Notes: a model not told the origin generated them from the letters alone. Shown: positions 50,957 to 61,434, numbered from the stretch's first letter. The stretch is 64,000 nucleotides of DNA from CAMAVH01 sp046297835 (GCA_046297835.1 JBKBHI010000005.1:1-64000), one strand, 5' to 3'. Numbers and translations: made by a program.

Positions 50957-51715
50957 CTACAGCTCCAGCAGCTTCCAGCCGTCCGGGCCGAGCGCCTCGA
51001 TGGGCCGGAAGCGCGCCTTGTAGGACATCTTCGGCGTCTCAGCGATGAGATAGCCGAGATAGACGTAGGGCAGGCCCTCGGCCTGCGCGCGGCGCACCAG
51101 ATCGAGGATCATGAAGCTGCCGAGGCTGCGCGGCTCCTCGTCGGGCGCGAAGAAGCTGTAGACCGCCGAGAGCCCGTCGGCGACGCGGTCCATCAGCATC
51201 GCGGCGCGCAGCACGCCGTCGGCGCTGCGATATTCGACGACGTTGCTGTCCACCGGGCTGTCTTCGATCATCGCCGTGTAGTCGCTGCGCGTCATGCGGT
51301 CCATGCCGCCCGATTCGCCGCCGCCCGGCTCGTCTTTCGATTCGGCGCTGGCGTGGCGCGTTTTCTGGTAGCGCGCGAACAGGGCGAACTGCTCGGCGCT
51401 CGCCAACGCCGGGAGCAGGCGGCCGGTCAGGTCGGCGTTGCGTTTGAGCACGCGGGCCAGATTGCGGCTCGGCGCGAAGTCGCGCGCGACGATGCGGACC
51501 GGCAGGCAGGCGTCGCAGTCCGAACAGGCGGGACGGTAGATGAAGCCGTGGCTGCGGCGGAAGCCGGCGGCGCAGGCGGCGTCATAGACCTCCTGCGCGG
51601 CGAAGCTGTCCAATTCGGCGGCGATGCTGCGCTCGTGGCGGCCGGGCAGGTAAGGGCAGGGCCGCGCACGCGTGCTGTGGAAGAATTGCAAAGGTCCGGG
51701 TCTGTCGCCGCTCAT
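50957..51715 (-). CDS. bpt: aspartate/glutamate leucyltransferase (Bpt)
   Basis: A 252-residue member of the bacterial ATE1-like family. It adds leucine from Leu-tRNA to proteins with N-terminal Asp or Glu, marking them for ClpS/ClpAP. The N-terminal cysteine cluster GFRRSHGFIYRPACSDCDAC and the C-terminal PYVYLGYLIAETPKMSYKAR are diagnostic. A short insertion (about 122-135, KDEPGGGESGG) is unusual and probably a surface loop. Confidence 0.95.
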   Translation of the reverse strand: MSGDRPGPLQFFHSTRARPCPYLPGRHERSIAAELDSFAAQEVYDAACAAGFRRSHGFIYRPACSDCDACLPVRIVARDFAPSRNLARVLKRNADLTGRLLPALASAEQFALFARYQKTRHASAESKDEPGGGESGGMDRMTRSDYTAMIEDSPVDSNVVEYRSADGVLRAAMLMDRVADGLSAVYSFFAPDEEPRSLGSFMILDLVRRAQAEGLPYVYLGYLIAETPKMSYKARFRPIEALGPDGWKLLEL

Positions 51716-51807
51716 GCGCCAAGTTTGCCACGGCGGGCCGGCGCGTGAAAGGCCCGCGAAGTGCCTAAGAATAGTGCTGATGCAGAACGTGACAGCAGGG
51801 TTATCCC

Positions 51808-51875
51808 GGCGTGCGTTACCGCACGGTTTCCAGGCGTGCGTTAGCGCACAGTTTCCAGGCGTGCGTTACCGCACG
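51808..51875. repeat. 25-bp tandem triplicate containing the motB stop codon
   Basis: Units 51808-51832 and 51833-51857 (each GGCGTGCGTTA(C/G)CGCAC plus GTTTCCA) and a third, partial unit 51858-51875. Each contains a hairpin GTGCG-TTAC-CGCAC or close variant. The third unit holds the codons for the last residues and stop of the minus-strand motB-like gene, so the array looks like duplicated copies of that gene's 3' end. Confidence 0.85.
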
Positions 51876-52885
51876 ACGCTAGGGCCGACGCGGGTCACGG
51901 GGGGCGGGGCGACGGGCGCGGCTGGGGCGGCGTCGGCCGCGCCGCCGGTTCCGGCGACGCTGGGGTCGCTGAGCAGCACGATGCTCAGGCGGCGGTTGCG
52001 CGGCGAGGCGGGCTCGCCGGGCAGCAGCGGATCGTTGTCGGCGCGGCCGACCACCTGCTTGACGCGCGCCCCGTCGAGGCCGCTTTCGAGCAGGGCGCGG
52101 CGGGCGGCCTGGGCGCGGTCGCTCGACAGCTCCCAATTGGTGTAGGTCGACGAGCGCGAGTAGGGCGTCGAATCGGTGTGGCCGGAGATGGCGATCTTGT
52201 TCGGCAGCTTGCTGACGATGCGCTGGATCTCGCCGAGCAGCTTCTTGGTGCTCTCCTGCGGCACGGCGGAGCCGAGCGCGAACATCGACATCTTGTCTTG
52301 ATCGACGATCTGGATGCGCAGGCCTTCGGGCGTGCGATCGACGATCAGGCTGTCCGCCAGCGCTTTCAGCTCGGGAATCTCTTGGATCGCCTGGCGCAGC
52401 TCCTTCTCGGCGGCGCCGAAGGCTTCGTTCTCGCGCTTCACGCGCAGGCGCTGCAAATCTTCGGCTTCGGCGTCCTCGCCGAGCTTCGCCTTGGCCTGCT
52501 CGGCCTCGTCCATCTCGCCGCCGGAGCCCGGGCTTTCGCCGTCGAGCGGCTGCGTGTAGTCGGCCTCGGCGGGCGGGGTGGGCATGGTGAGCGAGACGCT
52601 GGCGCCGAGCCGGCGCAGCGAGCCGTCGCGCGTCAGCGTGGTGCCGCCGAGCATGCCGCCCGAACCGCTGGAATTCTTGGACACGCTATTGGGCGCGAAA
52701 TAGTCGGAAATGCCTTTGCGCTGCTCTTCCGTCGTGGCGTTGAGCAGCCAGAGCAGCAGGAAGAACGCCATCATGGCGGTCACGAAATCGGCGTAGGCCA
52801 CCTTCCAGGCGCCGCCATGATGGGCGTCGTGGCCGCCCTTCTTGACGCGCTTGATGATGATGACGGGCGCGTTCGTGGCGGCCAT
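51866..52885 (-). CDS. motB: MotB-type flagellar stator protein
   Basis: A 339-residue stator protein. One membrane segment (about 29-49) carries the proton-binding aspartate D33 (WKVAYADFVTAMMAFFLLLW); a linker (60-185) leads to an OmpA-like peptidoglycan-binding domain (about 190-310) with SGHTDSTPYSRSSTYTNWEL and LSSDRAQAARRALLESG. The C-terminus is Ala/Pro-rich. It pairs with motA 21 bp upstream. No other flagellar gene is in the window, so this may be a second or separately placed stator set. Confidence 0.95.
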   Translation of the reverse strand: MAATNAPVIIIKRVKKGGHDAHHGGAWKVAYADFVTAMMAFFLLLWLLNATTEEQRKGISDYFAPNSVSKNSSGSGGMLGGTTLTRDGSLRRLGASVSLTMPTPPAEADYTQPLDGESPGSGGEMDEAEQAKAKLGEDAEAEDLQRLRVKRENEAFGAAEKELRQAIQEIPELKALADSLIVDRTPEGLRIQIVDQDKMSMFALGSAVPQESTKKLLGEIQRIVSKLPNKIAISGHTDSTPYSRSSTYTNWELSSDRAQAARRALLESGLDGARVKQVVGRADNDPLLPGEPASPRNRRLSIVLLSDPSVAGTGGAADAAPAAPVAPPPVTRVGPSVVR

Positions 52886-52906
52886 GGCGTTCTCGCGGCC
52901 TTTCGC

Positions 52907-53767
52907 TTAGACGGCCGGCACGGCCTGCACGGCTTCTTCCACTTCGTAGAAGCTCGGGCGGACGTGGGACAGCAGGGCCTTGCGCGCGAACTCGACCGAC
53001 ACCGACGGCGCGTAGCCGTTCATGTGGGCGAGCAGCGCGATCTTGATGCACTGATAATATTTGCTTTCGGCGTCGACCACGGCCTTGAGGCCGCTGGCCA
53101 TCGGGCCGATGAAGCCGTAGGCGATGAACACGCCGAGGAAGGTGCCGACGAGCGCGCCGCCGATCAGCTTGCCGAGCACGGCCGGCGGCTCGGTGATCGC
53201 GCCCATGGTCTTGATGATGCCGAGCACGGCGGCGACGATGCCGAGGGCCGGCATGGCGTCCGCCACGCCCTGTAGAGCGTTCGCGACATGCATATGCTCA
53301 TGGTGATGAGTCTCGATCTCTTCTTCCATGAGGGTTTCCATCTCATGGGCGTTTTCCGAGCCGAGCACCATCATGCGCAGATAGTCGGTGAGGAAGGTCA
53401 TGGCGTGGTGGTCGGCATGGAATTTGGGGAAGCGCTTGAACAGGTCGCTTTCCTCCGGGTTCTCGATGTGCGGCTCGAGCGCCAGCATGCCCTTCGATTT
53501 GGCGAGCTTGAAGATTGTGTACATCAGGCTCAGGAGCTCCAGATAGGACTCCTTGTCGTAGCGCGAGCCCTTGGCGAGATGGCCGATGGCCTTGGCGGTC
53601 TTGCCGATCACGCTCTTGGGGTTGGAGATGATGAAGGCGCCGACCGCGGCACCGCCGATGATCACCAGCTCGAACGGCTGCCACAGCACGGCGAGATGGC
53701 CGCCCATGGCCATATAGCCGCCAAAAACGCAGACGGTGACGACGATGGATCCGACAATGAGAAGCAT
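52907..53767 (-). CDS. motA: MotA-type flagellar stator protein
   Basis: A 286-residue MotA with four membrane segments (about 2-20, 33-50, 165-185 and 200-222). The conserved prolines and glycines of the channel are in ADAMPALGIVAAVLGIIKTM and TEPPAVLGKLIGGALVGTFL. The charged cytoplasmic loop (about 60-160) would contact FliG; it contains an unusual histidine-rich stretch (ETHHHEHMH). Co-transcribed with motB. Confidence 0.95.
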   Translation of the reverse strand: MLLIVGSIVVTVCVFGGYMAMGGHLAVLWQPFELVIIGGAAVGAFIISNPKSVIGKTAKAIGHLAKGSRYDKESYLELLSLMYTIFKLAKSKGMLALEPHIENPEESDLFKRFPKFHADHHAMTFLTDYLRMMVLGSENAHEMETLMEEEIETHHHEHMHVANALQGVADAMPALGIVAAVLGIIKTMGAITEPPAVLGKLIGGALVGTFLGVFIAYGFIGPMASGLKAVVDAESKYYQCIKIALLAHMNGYAPSVSVEFARKALLSHVRPSFYEVEEAVQAVPAV

Positions 53768-53900
53768 GGCGCCCCGGCGGCTGGAGAAGAATGACCGCCT
53801 GAGTGTCGCCGGATTTGGTTAAGAAGCCGTTTATGCGCGCCGGATCAAGCGGTTGATCCGGCTGGATTGTTTGCCGAAATGCGCGCTATTGCGGCGCTTT

Positions 53901-56351
53901 TCACGGGGCCGGCGCGATGACCAGCCGGCGCGGCGCGGCGGCTTGGCGCCCGAGCGGGATGTAGGCGAGATCGCGCCAGCGCGTCGCCATGTCGCCGTAA
54001 TGGCGCGACATGACGTTGCCCGACTGGCCGCCGGCGATGATGAAGCGCGAGCGCTCCAGGTCGGCGAGGTCGTAGATCGCCCGCAGGCCGGGGCCGTGGA
54101 CATGGGTCCAGGGCGCGCTCTCGTTGCGGATGCTGGTGCTGCCGCGATTGACCGTCGAATCGTCGCCGGGCGTCGGCACATTGATGTTCGCCAGCGCGCT
54201 CAGTCCGGGCACGTTCGACAGCACGCGGTTGGCGAGCCGCGCGACATGGGCGTCGCCCCAGCGCCAGCGCGCCGGGTCGGCCCCGTGCGCCGCCGCGAGC
54301 TTGTCCATCGCCGCGACGAAGGCGCGCTGGATCAGGATTTCGCAGGTCTCCGTCTCGGCGGTGGCGATGTCGTCGCACCAGCGGCGGTCCTCGCGCAGCA
54401 CGTTGGCGACGAAGGCCGGCTGCGGCCGCCAGGCGGAGGCGAACAGCGGTCCCAATTCGTCGGCGACGATCAGCCGCGTCAGCTCTCGCAGCCATGTGTT
54501 GAAGACGAGCGGTTCGGCGCGGTCGCGCGCCATCTCGCCGTCCCACGCGCCGAGGCTGTCGATCAGGCCGGCATAGCGCCCTTCGCCGAGCGGCATGGCG
54601 CGCAGCGCCGGCAGCATCAGCGGCAGCAGCGCCTGCGGCACCAGGCTGCGGACGTCGCCCTGCAGCGCCGCCATGCCGTCCATGTCGTGGCGCGCCGTCG
54701 CGGCGAGGACGTCCTCGATGCGCTGGATGCGGAAGCCTTCGGTCCAGTCGCGGCCGAGCGGGTAGGGATAGTCCGGCCCGACGACGCGGTTGTTGGCGTT
54801 GGCGATGCGGCCGCTCGCCGGGTTGTAGCTGTGCGGCAGCTCGTCGAACGGCACGAAGCCGGTCCAGTCGTAATCGCCGGTCCAGCCCGGCACGGGGAAC
54901 AGCCCTTCGCCGCGTTTGCGCAGCGGCACCCGGCCGGCGACATAGAGGCCGATGTTCCCGTCGATGTCGGCATAGGCGATGTTCTGTTGCGGCGAGTGGA
55001 AATCGCTGACGGCGCGGCGGAAGCTGTCCCAGTCGCGCGCGCGGTTGAGCCGGTAGAGCGCCTGGGCCGAGCGGTCGTCGTCGCGCAGGCCGGCGGCGGC
55101 GAAGGCGAGCACGTCGCCGGCCGGCAGGTCCTGCACCGTCTCGCTCGCCAGATCGCTGACCACGGGGCCGTGCCGCGTCTCGCGCAGCGCCAGAATCACA
55201 TCGTCGGCGCCGCGCACCTTGATCGTCTCGGTGCGCGTCACGAAGCGCTGCGAGCCCTCCGGCGTCAGATAGCGCATGCCGTTGGCCGGATCGGTGCGCT
55301 CGATGAACAAGTCCTGCACATCCGAGCCGGTGGTGGTGAAGCCCCAGGCGATGCGGCCGTTATGGCCGAGGACATGGAACGGCACGCCGGGCGCGGTGGC
55401 TCCGGCGATGCTGAAGCCCGGCGCGTCGAGCCGCGCGAGATACCAGGTGCTCGGCAATTCGAGGCCGAGATGCGGGTCGTTGGCGAGCAGCGGCTTGCCG
55501 CTGGCGGTGCGCGCGCCGGCGAGCGCCCAGCTGTTCGAGGCGGTGCCCGGACCCATGACGCTCGCGTCGGGCAGCAGGCGCATCGTCTCGGCGAGCAGGC
55601 GCTCGGAGATATCGAAGGCGGGCCGATAGTCGGCGCGGTCGTGCGGCGGCGGCGCGGCGGCGCGGCGCGCCGGCTCTTCGATCGTCACCAGACTGCCTTG
55701 CGAGGGCTTGTCGATCAGCTGTTCGAGTTGTTCGGGCGACAGGCGCGCGGCGAGCCGCTGGCGCGTCAGCTCGCTGCGCCAATCGCCCGACAGGCGCAGC
55801 GCCATGAGCTGGCCCCAGACCAGCGAATCGGCGGGCTTCCAGGGTTCGGGCCTGAGCCCGACGACGTAATATTCGGCCGGCCACGCGCCTTTGTGCTGGC
55901 CAAGATAGGCGTTCACGCCGCGGGCATAGGCGTCGAGGCCGGCGCGCACTTCGGGATCGAGCCCGGGGTAGATGCGCTCGGCGATGCGGTAGAGGCCGAG
56001 CGCCCGCATGCTGCGGTCGATGGCGAGCGTCTGGCGGCCGAGCGCTTCGGACAGGCGGCCCGCGCTAAGGCGGCGCATTGCCTCCATCTGCCACAAGCGG
56101 TCCTGCGCGTGGACATAGCCGAGGGCGAAATAGGCGTCGCCCTCCGAGCGGGCGCGGATGCGCGGCACGCCGTCGGCGTCGCGGTCGATGGCGACGGCGT
56201 CGCGCAGGCCCGGCGCGGCGAGGCGGCCTTCGGTCTGGGGCAGGGACGATTGCAGGAAGAACCACAGGGCCAGGCCGCCGAACGCGGCGAGGGAGACGAG
56301 GCTTGCCAGGAGTCCGATAAGCCAGCGGGCGAGCCTGCGCGGAAACGACAT
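53901..56351 (-). CDS. penicillin acylase family (Ntn) hydrolase
   Basis: An 816-residue exported N-terminal-nucleophile amidase. After a membrane/signal segment (about 8-33), the alpha part includes DADGVPRIRARSEGDAYFAL and VHAQDRLWQMEAMRR. Self-cleavage is expected before S272 in GTASNSWALAG, which becomes the nucleophile of the beta chain; HNGRIAWGFTTTGSDVQDLF follows. Relatives hydrolyse penicillins, N-acyl-homoserine lactones or other acyl amides; the substrate cannot be told. hemB follows upstream on the same strand with a 22-bp gap, so the two may be co-transcribed, without an obvious functional link. Confidence 0.93.
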   Translation of the reverse strand: MSFPRRLARWLIGLLASLVSLAAFGGLALWFFLQSSLPQTEGRLAAPGLRDAVAIDRDADGVPRIRARSEGDAYFALGYVHAQDRLWQMEAMRRLSAGRLSEALGRQTLAIDRSMRALGLYRIAERIYPGLDPEVRAGLDAYARGVNAYLGQHKGAWPAEYYVVGLRPEPWKPADSLVWGQLMALRLSGDWRSELTRQRLAARLSPEQLEQLIDKPSQGSLVTIEEPARRAAAPPPHDRADYRPAFDISERLLAETMRLLPDASVMGPGTASNSWALAGARTASGKPLLANDPHLGLELPSTWYLARLDAPGFSIAGATAPGVPFHVLGHNGRIAWGFTTTGSDVQDLFIERTDPANGMRYLTPEGSQRFVTRTETIKVRGADDVILALRETRHGPVVSDLASETVQDLPAGDVLAFAAAGLRDDDRSAQALYRLNRARDWDSFRRAVSDFHSPQQNIAYADIDGNIGLYVAGRVPLRKRGEGLFPVPGWTGDYDWTGFVPFDELPHSYNPASGRIANANNRVVGPDYPYPLGRDWTEGFRIQRIEDVLAATARHDMDGMAALQGDVRSLVPQALLPLMLPALRAMPLGEGRYAGLIDSLGAWDGEMARDRAEPLVFNTWLRELTRLIVADELGPLFASAWRPQPAFVANVLREDRRWCDDIATAETETCEILIQRAFVAAMDKLAAAHGADPARWRWGDAHVARLANRVLSNVPGLSALANINVPTPGDDSTVNRGSTSIRNESAPWTHVHGPGLRAIYDLADLERSRFIIAGGQSGNVMSRHYGDMATRWRDLAYIPLGRQAAAPRRLVIAPAP

Positions 56352-56373
56352 GGGGACCCTTAATGGGACGGCG

Positions 56374-57429
56374 TCAGCCGCCGGAACGGAGCGTCTTCGC
56401 GGCGGCGATCGCGCCGTAGGTGAGAATGCCGTCGGCGCCGGCGCGCTTGAAGCAGGCGAGAGTCTCCATCAGCGCCTTGTCGCCGTCGAGCCAGCCGTTG
56501 GCGGCGGCGGCCTGGAGCATCGCCCATTCGCCGCTGACGTGATAGGCGAAGGTCGGCAGCTTGAAGGCGTCTTTCACGCGCCACAGCACGTCGAGATAGG
56601 GCAGGCCGGGCTTCACCATCACCATGTCGGCGCCCTCGGCGATGTCGAGCGCGGTCTCGCGCAGCGCCTCGTCGCCGTTCGCCGGATCCATCTGGTAGGT
56701 CTGCTTGCCCTTGAGGCCGAGCGCCGTACCCGAGCCGACGGCGTCGCGGAACGGGCCGTAGAAGGCCGAGGCGTATTTCGCCGAATAGGCGAGAATCTTC
56801 ACATGGACGAAGCCGGCGGCGTCGAGCGCGTCGCGGATCGCGCCGACGCGGCCGTCCATCATGTCGGACGGCGCGATGACGTCGCAGCCGGCCTGCGCCT
56901 GCACGAGCGACTGTTGCACCAGGGCTGCGACGGTTTCGTCGTTGACCACTTCGCCGCCCTGCAGCAACCCGTCCTGGCCGTGGCTGGTGAAGGGGTCGAG
57001 CGCGGCGTCGCAGATGACGCCGATGCCGGGATGCGCCGCCTTGATGGCGCGCACGGCTTGGCAGACGATGTTTTCGGGATTGGCGGCTTCGCGGCCGTCC
57101 TCGGTCTTGCGCGCAGGATCGACGACTGGGAAGACGGCGATGGCGGGAATGCCGAGCGCGGCGGCTTCGCCCACGGCGTCGACCGCGCGCGTCACGCCAT
57201 AGCGCATGACGCCGGGCATGGAGGCGACCGGCGTCTCGGCGGCGTCGCCGGCCTGCACGAAGATCGGCCAGATCAGGTCGTTGACCGTGAGCTGAGTCTC
57301 GCGCATCAGGCGGCGCGACCAGTCGTCGCCGCGCATCCGGCGCAGGCGCGTGCGCGGATAGGCGCCGAGCGGGGCCTTGCGGTCCCCGGCGCTGGAGGCT
57401 GATCCGTCGAGAATGGCGCGAATGTTCAT
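56374..57429 (-). CDS. hemB: delta-aminolevulinic acid dehydratase (porphobilinogen synthase)
   Basis: A 351-residue HemB. It condenses two 5-aminolevulinates to porphobilinogen in tetrapyrrole synthesis. The two active-site lysines are in VHVKILAYSAKYASAFYGPF and DMVMVKPGLPYLD. The metal-binding segment reads DAALDPFTSHGQDG, with D and no cysteine cluster, the Mg-dependent type of Rhizobiales. ATG at 57429 is chosen because AGGAAAG lies 7 nt upstream; an ATG 7 codons earlier lacks a site. Confidence 0.96.
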   Translation of the reverse strand: MNIRAILDGSASSAGDRKAPLGAYPRTRLRRMRGDDWSRRLMRETQLTVNDLIWPIFVQAGDAAETPVASMPGVMRYGVTRAVDAVGEAAALGIPAIAVFPVVDPARKTEDGREAANPENIVCQAVRAIKAAHPGIGVICDAALDPFTSHGQDGLLQGGEVVNDETVAALVQQSLVQAQAGCDVIAPSDMMDGRVGAIRDALDAAGFVHVKILAYSAKYASAFYGPFRDAVGSGTALGLKGKQTYQMDPANGDEALRETALDIAEGADMVMVKPGLPYLDVLWRVKDAFKLPTFAYHVSGEWAMLQAAAANGWLDGDKALMETLACFKRAGADGILTYGAIAAAKTLRSGG

Positions 57430-57638
57430 CGGTCTTTCCTGGGGGCGCATCCTATGTCGTTCGGCTTAGCAATACAATAAAGCCATGCCGTCCAGGGCCT
57501 TGCGCGCGGCTTTGGCGCGCGCCGAAGCCTCCGCATTCCTCCGTATGCAAGGAAAAATTAAGAAATAAGCGCCAATACTGCGAATCTGTCGGAGTCCTTA
57601 TTCCGGCCCCATCGTCAGATTCAAAGCCGAGGCAAGCC

Positions 57639-58109
57639 GTGACCCATCCCTACCGCGACGCGATCTTTCTCATCGAACGCCTGCACCGCCATTTCCTCGA
57701 AGTGGTGAAGGTCGAGCTCGACCGCAGCGGGATCGAGGATATCAACAACGTCCAGGCCCTCATCCTCTTCAACATCGGCCAGGAGGAGCTGACGGTCGGC
57801 GAATTGACCAACCGCGGCTATTACCTCGGCTCCAACGTCTCCTACAACGTCAAGAAGATGGTCGAAAACGGCTATCTCGAAAACGAACGTTCGACCCACG
57901 ACCGCCGCTCGGTGCGTCTGCGCCTGAGCCCGAAGGGGCTGGAGCTGTTCGGCCGCATGTCCGACATGTTCGCTCGGCAGATCGCCGCGCTCGGCGACGC
58001 CGCCATCACCGAAGACGGCCTCAAGGACGTCATCAAGCAGCTTCAGGTGCTCGAGCAGTTCTGGAACCGCCAGCTCGCCATCGCCGCGCGGCGCTCGGCC
58101 GCCGCCTGA
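57639..58109 (+). CDS. MarR family regulator, LdtR-like
   Basis: A 156-residue winged-helix regulator. The DNA-binding part (about 40-105: LTVGELTNRGYYLGSNVSYN, VKKMVENGYLENERSTHDRR) matches MarR proteins, and the rest resembles LdtR of Liberibacter and other Rhizobiales, which controls an L,D-transpeptidase gene and osmotic stress tolerance. The GTG start at 57639 follows GAGGCAA. It lies opposite hemB across a 209-bp gap. Identification as LdtR rests on remembered family features. Confidence 0.85.
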   Translation: MTHPYRDAIFLIERLHRHFLEVVKVELDRSGIEDINNVQALILFNIGQEELTVGELTNRGYYLGSNVSYNVKKMVENGYLENERSTHDRRSVRLRLSPKGLELFGRMSDMFARQIAALGDAAITEDGLKDVIKQLQVLEQFWNRQLAIAARRSAAA

Positions 58110-58114
58110 GCGCC

Positions 58115-58339
58115 ATGCCGCGCGCCGACGCCGTCATGTCTGGCCGTTTCGCCGAAGGCGCGCGCGAAGCGCTGGTCGAATTTCATCGCCTGGGGCGTCA
58201 GGTCAAAGTCTCGGCGCTCGATCCGGTCAGCCTGACGGAAGTCTCGATCATCGCGCCTGCCGGCCTCGGCGAGCGCCAGATGACCGACAACGTGCTGCGC
58301 AAGCTCGATTACGTGCTGTCTCGCGCTGCGGCGCGCTGA
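58115..58339 (+). CDS. small conserved Rhizobiales-type protein, unknown function
   Basis: A 74-residue protein (67 if it starts at ATG 58136). The middle (VEFHRLGRQVKVSALDPVSL TEVSII) looks like a short beta-rich domain found in small alphaproteobacterial proteins of DUF6898 type; this is a tentative match. It follows the LdtR-like gene after 5 bp, so it is in the same transcript, and ends 1 bp before the convergent mucR gene. Confidence 0.65.
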   Translation: MPRADAVMSGRFAEGAREALVEFHRLGRQVKVSALDPVSLTEVSIIAPAGLGERQMTDNVLRKLDYVLSRAAAR

Positions 58340-58340
58340 C

Positions 58341-58787
58341 TCATTTGCCGCGCTTCTTCGCCGCCTTGCCGCGCGCGCCGCGCCCGAGGCCGATGGATTT
58401 GGCGAAGGCGGCGCGCTGCGCCGCGTAGTTCGGCGCGACCATCGGATAGTCGCTCGGCAAATCCCATTTGCGCCGGTATTGCTCGGGCGTCAGCCCGTAG
58501 GCGCTGCGCAGATGGCGCTTCAGCATTTTCAGCTTCTTGCCGTCTTCCAGACAGATCAGATGGTCCGGCGTCACCGAGCGCTTGACCGGCACGGCCGGAG
58601 TCTGGGCCGTCGCGGCTTCGCCGCCGTCCGCCCGCAAATCGGCGAGCGCGCGATGGACCGCGCGGATCAGGTCGGCGAGGGTCGCGGTCGGCACCGCGTT
58701 GTTGCTGACATAGGCGGCGACGATATCGGTGGCGAGGGATAGCAGGTCCGGCGCCGCGGACGTCGGGGCGGTACGCTCATGGGGCAT
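58341..58787 (-). CDS. mucR: MucR/Ros family transcriptional regulator
   Basis: A 148-residue MucR/Ros-type zinc-finger regulator. An N-terminal oligomerisation region (DLLSLATDIVAAYVSNNAVP) leads to the finger CLEDGKKLKMLKRHLRSAYG LTPEQYRRKWDLPSDYPMVA. As in other MucR proteins the finger has one visible cysteine, so metal ligation differs from Ros. MucR proteins bind AT-rich sites and silence many genes, including their own; the AT-rich DNA upstream (58850-58990) fits this. The tail is basic. Confidence 0.93.
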   Translation of the reverse strand: MPHERTAPTSAAPDLLSLATDIVAAYVSNNAVPTATLADLIRAVHRALADLRADGGEAATAQTPAVPVKRSVTPDHLICLEDGKKLKMLKRHLRSAYGLTPEQYRRKWDLPSDYPMVAPNYAAQRAAFAKSIGLGRGARGKAAKKRGK

Positions 58788-58849
58788 CGCAAGTCTTTCG
58801 CTCGTCGCGCCCGCCGCGGAGGGACGGCCGGCCAGGAAGTGGGCGCCGT

Positions 58850-58990
58850 CTTTGCATGATAGTTATTTGCTGTCAATTCGACTCTAGTTATAAATAACAA
58901 TACTATACATTCTACTGTATGCAGTTATTGAAAAGAAGTTCAGAAAGCCGTAAATATTAACCATAATTATTATAGTTAATCTGGCGAATT
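58850..58990. promoter_or_regulatory. AT-rich region between mucR and rpiB, likely MucR target
   Basis: Inside the 339-bp gap 58788-59126, about 140 bp are strongly AT-rich, unlike all surroundings. They contain ATTAAC (58956-58961) and GTTAAT (58975-58980) as an inverted repeat and several T-A steps (TATACA, TTATAAATAA). MucR-type regulators bind such DNA and repress themselves, so this is a probable control region for mucR and perhaps rpiB. Confidence 0.55.
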
Positions 58991-59126
58991 ACTATCGCGC
59001 CAGCGGCCTGCGCCGAACCCCAGGATTCGCGCGGATTCGGCGCTCTCGCGACAGGTAGTGGCGCGCTGGCGCGGCCTTTCGACATATGGTAGATAACGCG
59101 CTCGCGTTTTAAGGATTTCCGGCGAT

Positions 59127-59570
59127 ATGTCCGCAGCCACCATCGCGATCGCGTCCGACCATGGCGGATACGATCTCAAGCAACTGTTGATCGACGATTT
59201 GCGCGCCAAAGGCTTCGAGATTCTCGATCTCGGCACGAACGGCCCCGACTCGGTCGACTACCCCGATTACGCGGCGCTGATGGCGCAGGCGATAGGAGAG
59301 GGCAAGGCGGGCCGCGGCGTGCTGCTGTGCGGCAGCGGCATCGGCATCAGCATCGCCGCAAACCGCTATCCGCACATCCGCGCCGCGCTCGTCCATGACG
59401 GGCTGACGGCGCGCCTGTCCCGCCTGCACAACGACGCCAACGTGATCGCCATGGGCGGCCGCATCCTCGGCGTCGAACTGGCCCGGGACTGCCTGGACAT
59501 TTTCCTGAAGACCGAATTCGAAGGCGGGCGTCATGCCCGCCGCGTCGCCAAGATGTCCCAAGCCTGCTGA
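59127..59570 (+). CDS. rpiB: ribose 5-phosphate isomerase B
   Basis: A 147-residue RpiB/LacAB-type isomerase. IAIASDHGGYDLKQLL and the active-site LLCGSGIGISIAANRYPHIR (catalytic Cys) are intact. It interconverts ribose and ribulose 5-phosphates (or related sugars). It is 38 bp before glyA, an order common in Rhizobiales. Confidence 0.96.
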   Translation: MSAATIAIASDHGGYDLKQLLIDDLRAKGFEILDLGTNGPDSVDYPDYAALMAQAIGEGKAGRGVLLCGSGIGISIAANRYPHIRAALVHDGLTARLSRLHNDANVIAMGGRILGVELARDCLDIFLKTEFEGGRHARRVAKMSQAC

Positions 59571-59608
59571 GCGGGCGCGGACGGAAATACACGAGAGGTC
59601 AGCGTCTG

Positions 59609-60916
<1,308 letters not shown>

Positions 60917-60959
60917 GCGTTAGGGGAATCCGCGCCAGGGCGCGAAGGGGAGATAGAGG

Positions 60960-61427
60960 ATGCGTTGTCCGTTCTGCGGCCATGACGACACACAGGTGAA
61001 GGACTCGCGTCCGACCGAGGATAACGCGGCGATCCGCCGTCGCCGCTTCTGCCCGGCCTGCGGCTCGCGCTGGACGACGTTCGAGCGCGTTTATTTGCGC
61101 GAGCTGACGGTGATCAAGAAGGGCGGCCAACGCGCGCCGTTCGACCGCGACAAGCTCGCGCGCTCGATCCGCATCGCCGTGCGCAAGCGCCCGATCGACG
61201 ACGAGCAAGTCGAGCGCATCGTCAATTCGATCCAGCGCCGCCTGGAAAGCTCGGGCGAGAGCGAGATTCCCTCGACCGTCATCGGCGAGTTGGTGATGGA
61301 CGCGCTGGCCAATCTCGACAAGGTCGCCTATGTCCGCTTCGCCTCGGTCTATCGCAATTTCCGCGAAGCCAAGGATTTCGAGGAATTCCTCGGCAAGCTT
61401 GGCGGCGGCAGCCTAGAACGCGAGTAG
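60960..61427 (+). CDS. nrdR: transcriptional repressor NrdR
   Basis: A 155-residue NrdR. Zinc ribbon at 3-34 (CPFCGHDD, CPACGSRW) and an ATP-cone (about 50-140; VIKKGGQRAPFDRDKLARSI). It senses ATP/dATP and represses ribonucleotide reductase genes. GGGGAGATAGAGG lies before the start. It is 7 bp before ribD, suggesting an operon. Confidence 0.97.
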   Translation: MRCPFCGHDDTQVKDSRPTEDNAAIRRRRFCPACGSRWTTFERVYLRELTVIKKGGQRAPFDRDKLARSIRIAVRKRPIDDEQVERIVNSIQRRLESSGESEIPSTVIGELVMDALANLDKVAYVRFASVYRNFREAKDFEEFLGKLGGGSLERE

Positions 61428-61434
61428 CCGCACG

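Noticed and set aside
53853..56363. 836-codon open frame antisense to the penicillin acylase gene
   Set aside because: Shadow frame; the minus strand encodes a full-length acylase with signal peptide and nucleophile.
58667..58900. Small open frame upstream of and overlapping mucR
   Set aside because: It is out of frame with mucR, overlaps its 5' coding part and has no ribosome site.
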